Translations under genes and position numbers: made by a program | In this document: in pieces, positions 31,140 through 40,367 of the stretch | Numbering within the stretch: position 1 is the stretch's first letter | Layout of the letters: every line of letters starts with the position of its first letter | Assembly (NCBI GenBank): GCA_027658995.1 | Contig: JAQDQK010000005.1 | Span: forward strand, 62,001 to 126,000 | Length of the DNA: 64,000 nucleotides | Source of the DNA: Propionibacteriaceae bacterium AM104-82 | Lineage (GTDB): Bacteria; Actinomycetota; Actinomycetes; Propionibacteriales; Propionibacteriaceae | Direction: 5' to 3' | The notes under the pieces: model-generated | What the model was told of the DNA's origin: nothing | The model's input: the letters and a program-made list of their open reading frames with translations, nothing else | The model's database searches: none

Positions 31140-33724
31140 GAGACGTGGACGATGCCGTGTGCGCCTCGCTCGGCGTCGCTCATCAGGTGGCTGACCACCG
31201 GGTAGTGGCCCGCCTCCGTGAAGGTGAGCTCCACGAAGCCGCCCTCGGCGGGCTGCAGGGCAAGCGCCTGCGCGCCCCCGCCTGAGGAGCCGAACGCGTC
31301 GACGCCGTCCTTGAGGTGGTAGCCGCCTTCGCGGTAGAGCGTGTCGAACTGGCCGCCGACGATGTGGAAACTGGACGCCCGGTCGGGGCCCGCGTCGAGG
31401 ACGAAGAACCTGACCTTCTCCCCCACCTTCGCCTCGAACATCTGCTGGTCGTACTGGTTCGCGACGCCGTTGAACACGACGAAGTCGGGGTTACCCGCCT
31501 CGATCCGTGCCGGGTCGATGTCGACCGCCGCGTCCGCCGTCGAGGCGTTGGTCGTGAACACCTCGGACTGCACGAGCACGTACTCACGGTCGACCTTGGG
31601 CAGCCCGCCCTCCGGTTCGATGATGACGACGCCGTGCATGCCCGCGGCGATGTGGGCGCTCATCGGCATGGTGGAGCAGTGGTACATCCACACGCCCGCC
31701 CGCTCGGCGGTGAACCGGTAGACGAGCCGCTCCCCCGGCGCGATGGTGCGCATCGGCTGGTCGGGCGCGACCGCACCCGCGTGGAAGTCGATGGAGTGTC
31801 CCATGGTGCCGTCGTTGATCAGCGTGATCTCGAAGGTGTCGCCGACCCTTCCCCGCAGCGTCGGCCCTACCGACCCGCCGTTGAAGGTCCAGCGACGCTG
31901 CCAGACGCCGGGCGCGACCTCGAGCGGGACCTCCGTCACCGTGAACTCGTACTTGTGCACCGTCTCGGCGGGCAGTGGCGGGGCGACCGGGTCGACGATC
32001 CGGCTCAGCTTCGCCGACGCGTCTGCCGTCGCGCCGTGCCCGCTGTGATCGGCGGGTTCGGACGTCGGCTCGGGCTGCGCTGAACCCGCGACCACGACGT
32101 CGAAGACCATGCCCATCTGACGGTGGCCGACGACGGTGCACCACCCCTCGATGCTGGCCCCGACGACGCCGAGGTCGAGTTCCGCGGTCTCCCCCATGGC
32201 GAGGCGTGGGGTCCGCGCCGAGCCGATCATCAGGTCGTGCACGTTGGTGGCATCGTGGTTGGTCAGTTTGATGACGACCCGGTCGCCCGGGTTGACCTCC
32301 ACCCGGTTCGGCTCGAAGCGCATGTCGTGGGCCATCACCTCGACGGTGACCGTCTGCCCGGTCGGGGCGACCTGGGTGGTGGGCGTCGTGCCTGCGTTGA
32401 GGCCGGCGGCCGACGGGTCGGCGCCGATGCCGAGCGTCAGCGCGATCGCCAGGGCGGCGATCCCCGCCACGAACCCGTTGCCGGTGATCGCGGAGGTCCG
32501 CTTCGCCTCGTCGGCGGGCTCGCCCGCCTGGGCGCGCCGCTTCTCGATGGCGGCGGCGCGCAGGCCGAGGATCAGCAGCGGGATGAACGCCACGAGGGCG
32601 AGCAGCACGAGCGAGGAGACGCTCACCTTGGCCCAACTGGGGATCGGCAGCAGCCACAGCAGCAGGCCCCCGTTGATGATGACGAGTCGCGCGGTGGCGA
32701 ACCGGTCGAAGTAGCGACCCCCGGCCCTGACGACGCGTGGGCCGCCACCGAAGACGGAGGGCAGCAGGTAGGAGAGGGCACCGGTGAGGAGTTGGAGCAG
32801 GAACCCAACGACCCACACGGCCGCGAGCGTCGGGTAGTCGGTCGCCAGGCGGAGGTCGTCGGAGAAGGCGACGTGGACCGCCGTCATGATCAGCGCGATG
32901 GTCGACCAGACGGCGCCCGCAAGGATCGACGCCGACGCGAACTCGCGCGGTGGTTGCCTGCGGGCGGGCGCCACGAGGCAGCGGCCGAACCAGACGAGGC
33001 CCGCCGCGTAGCCGAGGAGGCCGACGGCCGAGATCAGGCGGAGCCCGGTGAGCGATCCGGCGATCACGATGGCAAGGGCGCCGAGCAGGATCGGGAGGGC
33101 CTGTTTCGCGAGGCGTTCGGCGCGGTCGTCCATCCTGGTGCGCAGCACGGTCGGCCAGAAGGTGACGAGCGTGCCGACGACGGTCAGGCCGACCCAGCCG
33201 AGCAGCATCGTCATGGAGTGCGCGACCAGCAGGTTGGCGTGCCAGAAGTCGTTGAGGCCGAGCGCGAGGGTCGCACCGAAGCCTGCACCGACGGGCACGC
33301 AGAGCGCCGCGGCGACGTAGTAGCGGATGCAGATCCGGAACCGGCCGGGAAGCGCTCGCCTGAGGTCACGAACCAGCACGACGCCGTGCCACAGCACCGC
33401 CGTCGACACCAGGGTCGCACCGACCACCACGAGCCACCAGATGGCCCCCGGCACACCGATGAAGACGAGCAGCGCCCCGACGGCGAGCAGCACGAGGCGG
33501 GCGTCGGCGAGCCTCCTGGTGTGGTCGTCGTCGCGGGTCTTCAGCAGCGCCGCGGTGAAGTGCGCGCTCCAGACCATGATGGCGTGCGTGATCGCGCCGA
33601 GCGCGATCAGGTGGACCATCAGCCAGGTCGCCTCCGGGATCCACCTGTGTGCGACGGAGACCCCGACCGCTGCGACGAACCACAGGACGAGCGTGTAGTC
33701 GCGGAACCCGCGCTTGCCCCTCAT
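31136..33724 (-). CDS. nirK: Copper nitrite reductase (NirK) fused to membrane and cupredoxin domains
   Basis: The 862-residue protein has three parts. Residues 1 to about 400 form a polytopic membrane domain resembling NnrS-like proteins, followed by a further TM at ~413-433. Residues ~460-555 are a type 1 copper cupredoxin (ligands in NVHDLMIG and WCTVVGHRQM). Residues ~585-862 are an AniA/NirK unit. Its type 1 site is YHCSTMPMSAHIAAGM. Type 2 site and catalytic residues are in HSIDFHA, SSFHIVGG and SHLMSD. It should reduce nitrite to NO on the outer membrane face. ATG 33724 overlaps the upstream gene stop (ATGA). All copper ligands appear present. Confidence 0.88.
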   Translation of the reverse strand: MRGKRGFRDYTLVLWFVAAVGVSVAHRWIPEATWLMVHLIALGAITHAIMVWSAHFTAALLKTRDDDHTRRLADARLVLLAVGALLVFIGVPGAIWWLVVVGATLVSTAVLWHGVVLVRDLRRALPGRFRICIRYYVAAALCVPVGAGFGATLALGLNDFWHANLLVAHSMTMLLGWVGLTVVGTLVTFWPTVLRTRMDDRAERLAKQALPILLGALAIVIAGSLTGLRLISAVGLLGYAAGLVWFGRCLVAPARRQPPREFASASILAGAVWSTIALIMTAVHVAFSDDLRLATDYPTLAAVWVVGFLLQLLTGALSYLLPSVFGGGPRVVRAGGRYFDRFATARLVIINGGLLLWLLPIPSWAKVSVSSLVLLALVAFIPLLILGLRAAAIEKRRAQAGEPADEAKRTSAITGNGFVAGIAALAIALTLGIGADPSAAGLNAGTTPTTQVAPTGQTVTVEVMAHDMRFEPNRVEVNPGDRVVIKLTNHDATNVHDLMIGSARTPRLAMGETAELDLGVVGASIEGWCTVVGHRQMGMVFDVVVAGSAQPEPTSEPADHSGHGATADASAKLSRIVDPVAPPLPAETVHKYEFTVTEVPLEVAPGVWQRRWTFNGGSVGPTLRGRVGDTFEITLINDGTMGHSIDFHAGAVAPDQPMRTIAPGERLVYRFTAERAGVWMYHCSTMPMSAHIAAGMHGVVIIEPEGGLPKVDREYVLVQSEVFTTNASTADAAVDIDPARIEAGNPDFVVFNGVANQYDQQMFEAKVGEKVRFFVLDAGPDRASSFHIVGGQFDTLYREGGYHLKDGVDAFGSSGGGAQALALQPAEGGFVELTFTEAGHYPVVSHLMSDAERGAHGIVHVS

Positions 33725-34800
33725 CCCCGGACCACCGAGACGACGACGGTCAGTGCGAACAACAGGACGGCTGCCACGGTGAGCGTGCCTCCTACCTGAT
33801 AGGCGAGGGTGGTCTGGGAGAGTGCGCCGGTGAAGCGGACGGCAAGGCCGACGTTGAGCAGGGCGAGGGGCGCCCACATGGGGGCGCGGTACGGGAGGGG
33901 CCGCCCGATCACGGCCGGGAAGATGATCGGCGCGTGGGCCATGATCATCGACATCCCGAAGCCGAGGAACACCCCGTGGACGACGGTGTCGTACGCGCCC
34001 ACCGATGTCGGCTGACCCACGACGATCCACACGGCCCCTGCGAGCCCCAGCCAGAGGTTGCCCGCCAGCAGCGCCGCCGCGTTGAATCGTCGAAGGCCCG
34101 TCGAGCGGATCATCCGTCGACCGACGTCGTCGCGGAGCAGCCAGGCGGCGGTGATCACGCAGCCCACCCCGAATGCCCGAGCGCCCCAGTCCGGCAACGC
34201 GAGGCTGAGCGCGGCCGCCACGGCCAGCACACCGCTCACGGCGAGCAGCATCGGGACGGCGCGCCTGCCCATCGTCAGTTGCGCCAGTTCCGCGCGCTCC
34301 GAGGCGATGGCGATGACGAGGAAGGCGGCGAGCAGGACGACGACGCTCGGCAGTTCGGCGAACAGCCAGGCGGCGGAGGCGAGGACGGTGAACAGGGCGG
34401 CAAGCACCTGGGCGGCCACGAGTCCCAGCGGGGCGCGCCGCCACAGCGCGAGCGTCACCACAAGGAAGGCGATCCCGCCGTCGAGCAGTAGCAGTTTGCC
34501 GAGTGCGACGGGTAGGCCGGTGAGCAGCACGACGGAGCCGAGGGCGAACAGCCCAGGGGCCAGGTAGGCGAGCGGATTGCGCAGCGCCTGGGCGCGCTCA
34601 AGCGAGATCAGGGTGCCCATGAAGCCGAGCACCATCACCGGGCCGTGCAGGTCGGCGATCCGGTCGGAGACCACCGGTGCCCACACGCCGAGCCGGAGCA
34701 GGCCGGCGTTGAGTCCCGTGAGGAGGGAGAGGCCTGCGAGCGCGATGAGCGCCATCCGCAGGCCGCGCGTCCGCTCAGAGGCGGCGAGTGCGGAGGTCAT
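33721..34800 (-). CDS. NnrS-like polytopic membrane protein
   Basis: The 359-residue protein has about 12 hydrophobic segments and resembles NnrS, a heme- and copper-associated protein of NO metabolism. Conserved His-containing segments include DLHGPVMVLGFMGTLISLERA and AYDTVVHGVFLGFGMSMIMAHAPIIFPAV (two His separated as in the NnrS family). It is coupled by ATGA to the NirK fusion and shares fold-level similarity with the N-terminal half of that protein. Roles in NO tolerance or copper/heme delivery to NirK are family-level inferences. Confidence 0.75.
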   Translation of the reverse strand: MTSALAASERTRGLRMALIALAGLSLLTGLNAGLLRLGVWAPVVSDRIADLHGPVMVLGFMGTLISLERAQALRNPLAYLAPGLFALGSVVLLTGLPVALGKLLLLDGGIAFLVVTLALWRRAPLGLVAAQVLAALFTVLASAAWLFAELPSVVVLLAAFLVIAIASERAELAQLTMGRRAVPMLLAVSGVLAVAAALSLALPDWGARAFGVGCVITAAWLLRDDVGRRMIRSTGLRRFNAAALLAGNLWLGLAGAVWIVVGQPTSVGAYDTVVHGVFLGFGMSMIMAHAPIIFPAVIGRPLPYRAPMWAPLALLNVGLAVRFTGALSQTTLAYQVGGTLTVAAVLLFALTVVVSVVRG

Positions 34801-34876
34801 GGTGATGCTCTGAAGGGCCCCGCCACGGTGCTGTTATTGGGGGAGGGACAAACCGCACCGCGGCGGGGGGCCCGGC

Positions 34877-35158
34877 TCAGGCGTGGGTGAGCTTGAGCTT
34901 CCACGCCTCGGGGCCGCGTTGAACATACTCCACCGCGATGTCACCGCCGTGCCGCTCTGCGATCTGGTTCAACAGGGGCAGGGGGTCGTGCGGCGCGATC
35001 AGGATGAAGGCCGCGCCGGGCTGGAGGCCGTCGACGACGCCGAAGATTGCGGCGTGCCGGACGGCGTGCGGGATGGTGCGCGCGTCGAGTTCGGGAAGCT
35101 GTTCGTGGGCTGCGCCGCAGCCGCAGGAGGACTTTGCGGTCAGGTTGAGTTCGGTCAC
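34877..35158 (-). CDS. DUF2249 protein (nitrite reductase-associated)
   Basis: The 93-residue protein matches DUF2249: ELDARTIPHAVRHAAIFGVVDGLQPGAAFILIAPHDPLPLLNQIAERHG. Members are frequently encoded near NO and nitrite reductases and belong to a TusA-like fold. An N-terminal SSCGCG motif precedes the domain and could bind a metal or cofactor. Its function is not known. GTG 35158 follows TAATAT by seven bases, so it is probably leaderless. It lies 76 bp upstream of the NnrS-like gene on the same strand. Confidence 0.82.
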   Translation of the reverse strand: MTELNLTAKSSCGCGAAHEQLPELDARTIPHAVRHAAIFGVVDGLQPGAAFILIAPHDPLPLLNQIAERHGGDIAVEYVQRGPEAWKLKLTHA

Positions 35159-35165
35159 GTCCCGA

Positions 35166-35171
35166 ATATTA
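35166..35171 (-). promoter_or_regulatory. -10 hexamer TAATAT, leaderless start of DUF2249 gene
   Basis: On the minus strand TAATAT, then TCGGGAC, then GTG 35158. A perfect GATTAATC palindrome lies near 35186, about 25 bp upstream, in an unusually AT-rich patch. An NO or oxygen regulator could bind here, but the site does not match the FNR consensus. Confidence 0.45.
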
Positions 35172-35281
35172 CTACTATCTTCTTGGATTAATCATCAGGG
35201 GTGGTCAACGCCAAAGCCTCGCTCCGACAGGGCCGGCGGTTGTGCGTCGGGAGGGGCGTGACGGCTATCCTTATCCGAGTT

Positions 35282-36426
<1,145 letters not shown>

Positions 36427-36596
36427 GCCCCGGTCCCAAACCAGTCGACGCCAGGCCGTTCCCCAGCCCGTCGAGGGGTCCGACACCACTGCCCAGCTCG
36501 GCGTTCGGACGCTTCGACAGGCTCAGCGAACGACGACCACCAGCCAGCCGACGGCAACCGTTCCCCGAGCCTGTCGAGGGGTCCGAAACCACAGCC
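36427..36596 (+). repeat. REP-like inverted repeats after the aldo/keto reductase
   Basis: Left arms CCCGTCGAGGGGTCC and CCTGTCGAGGGGTCC surround a right arm GGACGCTTCGACAGGCTCAG near 36509. These are a second REP subtype with the core CTTCGACAGGCTCAGCGAAC. Similar arms recur at about 36798-36842, inside the tandem repeat. Confidence 0.7.
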
Positions 36597-37200
36597 GGAC
36601 GCCCTGACGCTTCGGCTGTCTCGGCGGGCGGCCGGGTCTTGCTGGTTGAGCCATGTCGGCCGCGGAGCGGGCGACATCGGTCGAAACCTCGTGACGTTCG
36701 CAGGGTCCCTCGCGGCGGCTGTGTCCGCCGGTCCCGTCCACCGGGCCTGGTGTTGTGGCTCTGCGCCCGGACGTCCTGGTGCGGCTGGCTGTTGGGACGC
36801 TTCGACAGGCTCAGCGACCGGTCCCCGAGCCTGTCGAGGGATCCGAAACCACCACCCGACGCCCGGACGCCTCGGCTGTCTCGGCGGACGGCCGGGTCTT
36901 GCTGGTTGAGCCATGTCGGCCGCGCAGCGGGCGACATCGGTCGAAACCCCGTGACGTTCGCAGGGTCCCTAGCGGCGGTTGTGTCCGCCGGTCTCGTCTA
37001 CGGGGCCTGGTGCTGTGGCTATGCACCGCGGACGCCCGGACGCTTCGGCTGTCTCGGCGGACGGCGGGTCTTGCTGGTTGAGCCATGTCGGCCGCGGAGC
37101 GGGTGACATCGGTCGAAACCTCGCGAGGTTCGCAGGGTCCTTCGCGGCGGCTGTGTCCGCCGGTCTCATCTACGGGGCCTGGTGCTGTGGCAATGCACCG
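36597..37200 (+). repeat. Three tandem copies of a ~171-bp repeat unit
   Basis: Units lie at about 36597-36772, 36859-37029 and 37030-37200. Each begins GGACGCC..GACGC.TCGGCTG and contains CTGGTTGAGCCATGTCGGCC, ACATCGGTCGAAACC and GGCGGCTGTGTCCGCCGG. Units 2 and 3 are exactly adjacent. An 86-bp stretch with REP arms sits between units 1 and 2. The gap 36427-37270 holds no gene. Confidence 0.8.
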
Positions 37201-37270
37201 CCGACGCCCGGGCGTCTCGGTGCGGCTGGATGCTCGGACGCTTCGACAAGCGTCAGCGGACCGGGGCGGG

Positions 37271-37867
37271 TCAGCGTTCGTGGCGCAGCAGCAGGTGGTC
37301 GAGGTGTGCCCTGATCTCGGGCCACTCCCCCGCCGTCACCGAGTACATCACCGTGTCACGGATGGTGCCGTCCCTGCGCAGCGCCTGGCCGCGGATCACG
37401 CCGTCGCGCTTGCCCCCCAGCCGCTCGATCGCGCGTTGGCTCGCATGGTTGAAGTTGTCGGTCCGCCAGCCGACGGTGTTGCAGCCCAGGTCCTCGAACG
37501 CGTGGATCAGCAGCAGTCGCTTGACCACGGTGTTGACGTGGGTGCGCTGCGAGGATCTGCCGAGCCAGGTGTAACCGATCTCGAGGCGCCGCGGGCCGGG
37601 CAGGATGTCGTGGAAGCTGGTGGTGCCCAGCACCCGGCCGGATGCGTCGTCCACGATCGCGAACGGGAACCGTGTCCCGTCCTCCCGCGCGGCAAGCGCG
37701 GCCTCGACGTAGCCGTGCGTCTGCCCGGGCTCAGGCACGGAGGTGAGTCGGACGCGCCAGAGTTGCCCGTCCGCCGCGGCGGCCTCAAGGCCGTCGACGT
37801 GGTCGAGCGACAGGGGCTCGACGCGCACGCCTCGGTCGGTCAGGGTCACTGGCTGCACGAAGGTCAC
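37271..37867 (-). CDS. GNAT family N-acetyltransferase (RimJ/RimL type)
   Basis: The 198-residue protein resembles ribosomal-protein/aminoglycoside-type GNATs. RVEPLSLDHVDGLEAAAADG is the N-terminal strand-helix. GRVLGTTSFHDILPGPRRLEIGYTWLGRSSQRTHVNTVVKRLLLIHAFEDLG is motif D plus the acetyl-CoA motif A, here RSSQRTH rather than the usual R/Q-xx-G-xG/A. NTVGWRTDNFNHASQRAIERLGGKRDGVIR is motif B. The GTG at 37867 is preceded by TACAAC at six bases. The gene is bracketed by the tandem repeat on the right-hand strand and its inverted copies on the other side. Confidence 0.88.
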   Translation of the reverse strand: MTFVQPVTLTDRGVRVEPLSLDHVDGLEAAAADGQLWRVRLTSVPEPGQTHGYVEAALAAREDGTRFPFAIVDDASGRVLGTTSFHDILPGPRRLEIGYTWLGRSSQRTHVNTVVKRLLLIHAFEDLGCNTVGWRTDNFNHASQRAIERLGGKRDGVIRGQALRRDGTIRDTVMYSVTAGEWPEIRAHLDHLLLRHER

Positions 37868-37961
37868 GGACCTGTTGTACCGCACCTCAGGTCGTGATCG
37901 GCGGGCTTGCCGAACTTCGTTCCACTTCCGCACGTCGCGCAACGCCAGTCGCCCCAGCGTC

Positions 37962-38160
37962 GGCGGGCACACAGCCGCCGCGAAAGACCCTGCGGACGTC
38001 ACGAGGTTTCGACCGATGCCGCCCGCTCCGCGGCCGACATGGCTCAACCAACGGCTGCGGACGTCACGAGGTTTCGACCGATGTCACCCGCTCCGCGGCC
38101 GACATGGCTCAACCAACGGGTGCGGACGTCACGCTTCGACCGCCCGACTTGGCTCAACCA
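37962..38160 (-). repeat. Inverted copies of the 36.6-37.2 kb repeat
   Basis: Three shortened copies in the opposite orientation lie at about 37962-38054, 38055-38117 and 38118-38160. They share ACGTCACGAGGTTTCGACCG and CCGCGGCCGACATGGCTCAA, the complements of the left-hand units. They fill most of the 310-bp gap 37868-38177 and, with the direct units, flank the GNAT gene. Confidence 0.8.
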
Positions 38161-38177
38161 GCACCTCGGGACGCGGC

Positions 38178-40313
38178 TCAGAGCCAGAGGCTGGCGAGTT
38201 GGGCCAAGGCGACGCCGCTGCCGTTGCGGGCGTCGAGGCGACGGGCGATCTCCCGGCCCTCGTCCAGCAGGCGCACGCCGCGCTCATCGGCCGGGTCGCG
38301 CCGCAGCAGGGCACCGGCCAGCGCCGGGAACCCCTCCCACGAGATCGGCAGGTTCGCCCGCACCAGCTCCTCCAGCGACGGGGCCAGCTCGTCGAGCGAC
38401 GGGGCGCGGTCGAGCGAGGACAGCAGGTATGGAAGCACCCGGTTCGAGGCGACCTGCGCGAGGCGCTCGACCGACCCGAGGATCGCCTCCGCGGCCTCTG
38501 CCGCCGCCTCCGCCGAGGCGAAGCGGCGCGCCAGGTAGGCCCGGAACGCTCCATAGCGGCGGGCGTTGACCTCGTTGGCGAGACCGAGTTCGGGCGGGAA
38601 GGACAGCAGCAACTGGCCCGCGAGTTCCGCGTCGACCCGGACCGTCCCGCGGAGCACATCGAACTCGACCTCGCCGACGGGGGCCTCATCGCGCTCGCCC
38701 GCAGCGAGCATCCGCACCTGCTCCTCGGACAGTTCGGCGGCCTCCCCGAGGTGCGCCGCGAGCAGCGACCGGCACACGTCCACCTGGTAGCTGGCCAGGC
38801 CGAGGCGGTCGGCCAGTTCCTGCTGCGCGTCGATGAGCGCCCTGATCTGGTCCAGCCCGATCTCAGGGACGGCCAGGTCCGCCTCGACGACCGTCTGGAA
38901 GACGTCCATGGTGCCGTCCCTGGTGTACTCCTCGACCTGCTCCCCCGCGGCGCCGAGGAACTCCTGCAACCGCCGGAAGGTCTCATGCGATGTGACGGGG
39001 TCGCCGAAGATGTCGTGGTAGAGCGCAAGGTTGATCAGCGTGACGGCCTCCGTCGTCGGGTACCGAAGGGTGCGCGACTCGCCGATCGCCAACTGAGCCA
39101 GGCGCTCCGCGGCGTCAGCATCCGGCGCCGACAGCAGGTCCGCAGCGACCCTGGCCGAGCGGCCGCACCGGTCCTGCAGCGAGACGGGCAGATCGGCCGG
39201 GGTCACCGCAACGCGGTCGAGGTGGTGCACGACGACCTCGTCGATGTCCATCTCGGCGCCCGTCACGGTGGACGGGCCCACCCGCTCGACGACGCCGGGC
39301 CACCACCTGCGCCGCAGACAGTCGGCCTGGGCCGTGGTGGCGTTGCGCGCGTCGAGGTCCTCGGCGTGGCGCTGCGCCGCCCGCATCAGCGCTCCCGCAT
39401 CGTCCGCGTCACCGCGCAGGTGCAGGTGCCGGGCCAGGGCCGCGACGACGGGATAGTTGCCAGGAAAGTGCAGGTCGGCGGTGTACATCACCCGACTGAG
39501 CACCGGATCGGCCAGGTCGGGTCGGGCCTCGAGCACGCGCAGCAGGTCGGCGTCGGGGATGCCAGTGGTCGCGTCGAGGTCGAGCCGCCCCCAGAGGCTC
39601 GACGTCACGGCCGCGGCCTCCTCGTCGCGGCCCGCCTGCGCAAGCCTCGACGCCAGGATGATCCGCTGGAACGCCTCGGCCGGGTCACCTTCCGGGAGTT
39701 GCCCCAGCAGTTCGCTCTGACGGACGATCGCCGCGTCCAGGTCGACCCGGTCCAGCAGCGCAAGGTCCACGACCGCATCGACCGGGCCGTCAAGGCTCGC
39801 CCGCCACGCGTCGAGGACCTCGATCGTGGTAGCCCGGTCTCCCACGCAGGCCGCGACCATGGCGGTGGCGAGCAGACGGGGAGCCTGGGAGCCCTGCGAC
39901 GCGGCGGCCTGCTCACCGACCTGGTCGATGAGGACCCCGATCACCTCAAGCGGGATCTCGGGCAGCCCCATCATGAGGGCGACGTGGTCAGGCGCCTCGG
40001 CGCGCATGGCCGCCAGCAGCTCCGGGTGGATCGCGTCGGCGTAGCGGCCGAGCAGCACGATCAGTTCGATGTAGGCGTCGACGGACTCCCGGGGCCGCAC
40101 GTCACCCAACAGGGCGACCGACTCCTCGTACTTGACCACCGCCATCAACTGCGGAAACTCGATGCGCTCGGCCTCCGCGTACAGCGCCTCCAGGGATTCG
40201 TTTCTCGCCCGCCCCGGCGGCAGCCTGGTGAGCGTCTCGAACCAGGCGGTCAGCTCCGCGACCTCCTCGGCGACAGGCGTCTCGAGCATTGTCAGGTCCC
40301 GATACGTGATCAT
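38178..40313 (-). CDS. Large helical-repeat protein of unknown function (paralog A)
   Basis: The 711-residue, almost purely helical, acidic protein has no signal peptide or TM. It looks TPR-like but has no canonical TPR motif that I can identify. It consists of two related halves: residues ~1-345 end with RAAQRHAEDLDARNATTAQADCLRRRWW, and residues ~410-711 end with DEGREIARRLDARNGSGVALAQLASLWL. Earlier pairs also match (LPEIPLEVIGVLIDQ and VPEIGLDQIRALIDA). The protein at 44262-46412 is a paralog of the same length and plan. TAGCGT six bases before the ATG implies a leaderless mRNA. It is divergent from the NhaP fusion gene by 54 bp. Confidence 0.75.
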   Translation of the reverse strand: MITYRDLTMLETPVAEEVAELTAWFETLTRLPPGRARNESLEALYAEAERIEFPQLMAVVKYEESVALLGDVRPRESVDAYIELIVLLGRYADAIHPELLAAMRAEAPDHVALMMGLPEIPLEVIGVLIDQVGEQAAASQGSQAPRLLATAMVAACVGDRATTIEVLDAWRASLDGPVDAVVDLALLDRVDLDAAIVRQSELLGQLPEGDPAEAFQRIILASRLAQAGRDEEAAAVTSSLWGRLDLDATTGIPDADLLRVLEARPDLADPVLSRVMYTADLHFPGNYPVVAALARHLHLRGDADDAGALMRAAQRHAEDLDARNATTAQADCLRRRWWPGVVERVGPSTVTGAEMDIDEVVVHHLDRVAVTPADLPVSLQDRCGRSARVAADLLSAPDADAAERLAQLAIGESRTLRYPTTEAVTLINLALYHDIFGDPVTSHETFRRLQEFLGAAGEQVEEYTRDGTMDVFQTVVEADLAVPEIGLDQIRALIDAQQELADRLGLASYQVDVCRSLLAAHLGEAAELSEEQVRMLAAGERDEAPVGEVEFDVLRGTVRVDAELAGQLLLSFPPELGLANEVNARRYGAFRAYLARRFASAEAAAEAAEAILGSVERLAQVASNRVLPYLLSSLDRAPSLDELAPSLEELVRANLPISWEGFPALAGALLRRDPADERGVRLLDEGREIARRLDARNGSGVALAQLASLWL

Positions 40314-40319
40314 CTCGCG

Positions 40320-40325
40320 ACGCTA
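40320..40325 (-). promoter_or_regulatory. -10 hexamer TAGCGT, leaderless start of paralog A
   Basis: On the minus strand TAGCGT, then CGCGAG, then ATG 40313. It lies in the 54-bp divergent gap with the antiporter gene, whose own GTG at 40368 has only a weak CACAAT six bases upstream. Confidence 0.45.
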
Positions 40326-40367
40326 ACACGGGCCCCAAACACTTGACGGCGGCAGCACAATTGCTGA

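Noticed and set aside
33725-34444. A 240-residue N-terminal extension of the NirK fusion
   Set aside because: It overlaps the NnrS-like gene in another frame and is Arg-rich noise; ATG 33724 is the coupled start.
36597-38160. Possible CRISPR array from the regular repeats
   Set aside because: Units are 60-171 bp, adjacent or inverted, without 30-40-bp spacers, and no cas genes are present.
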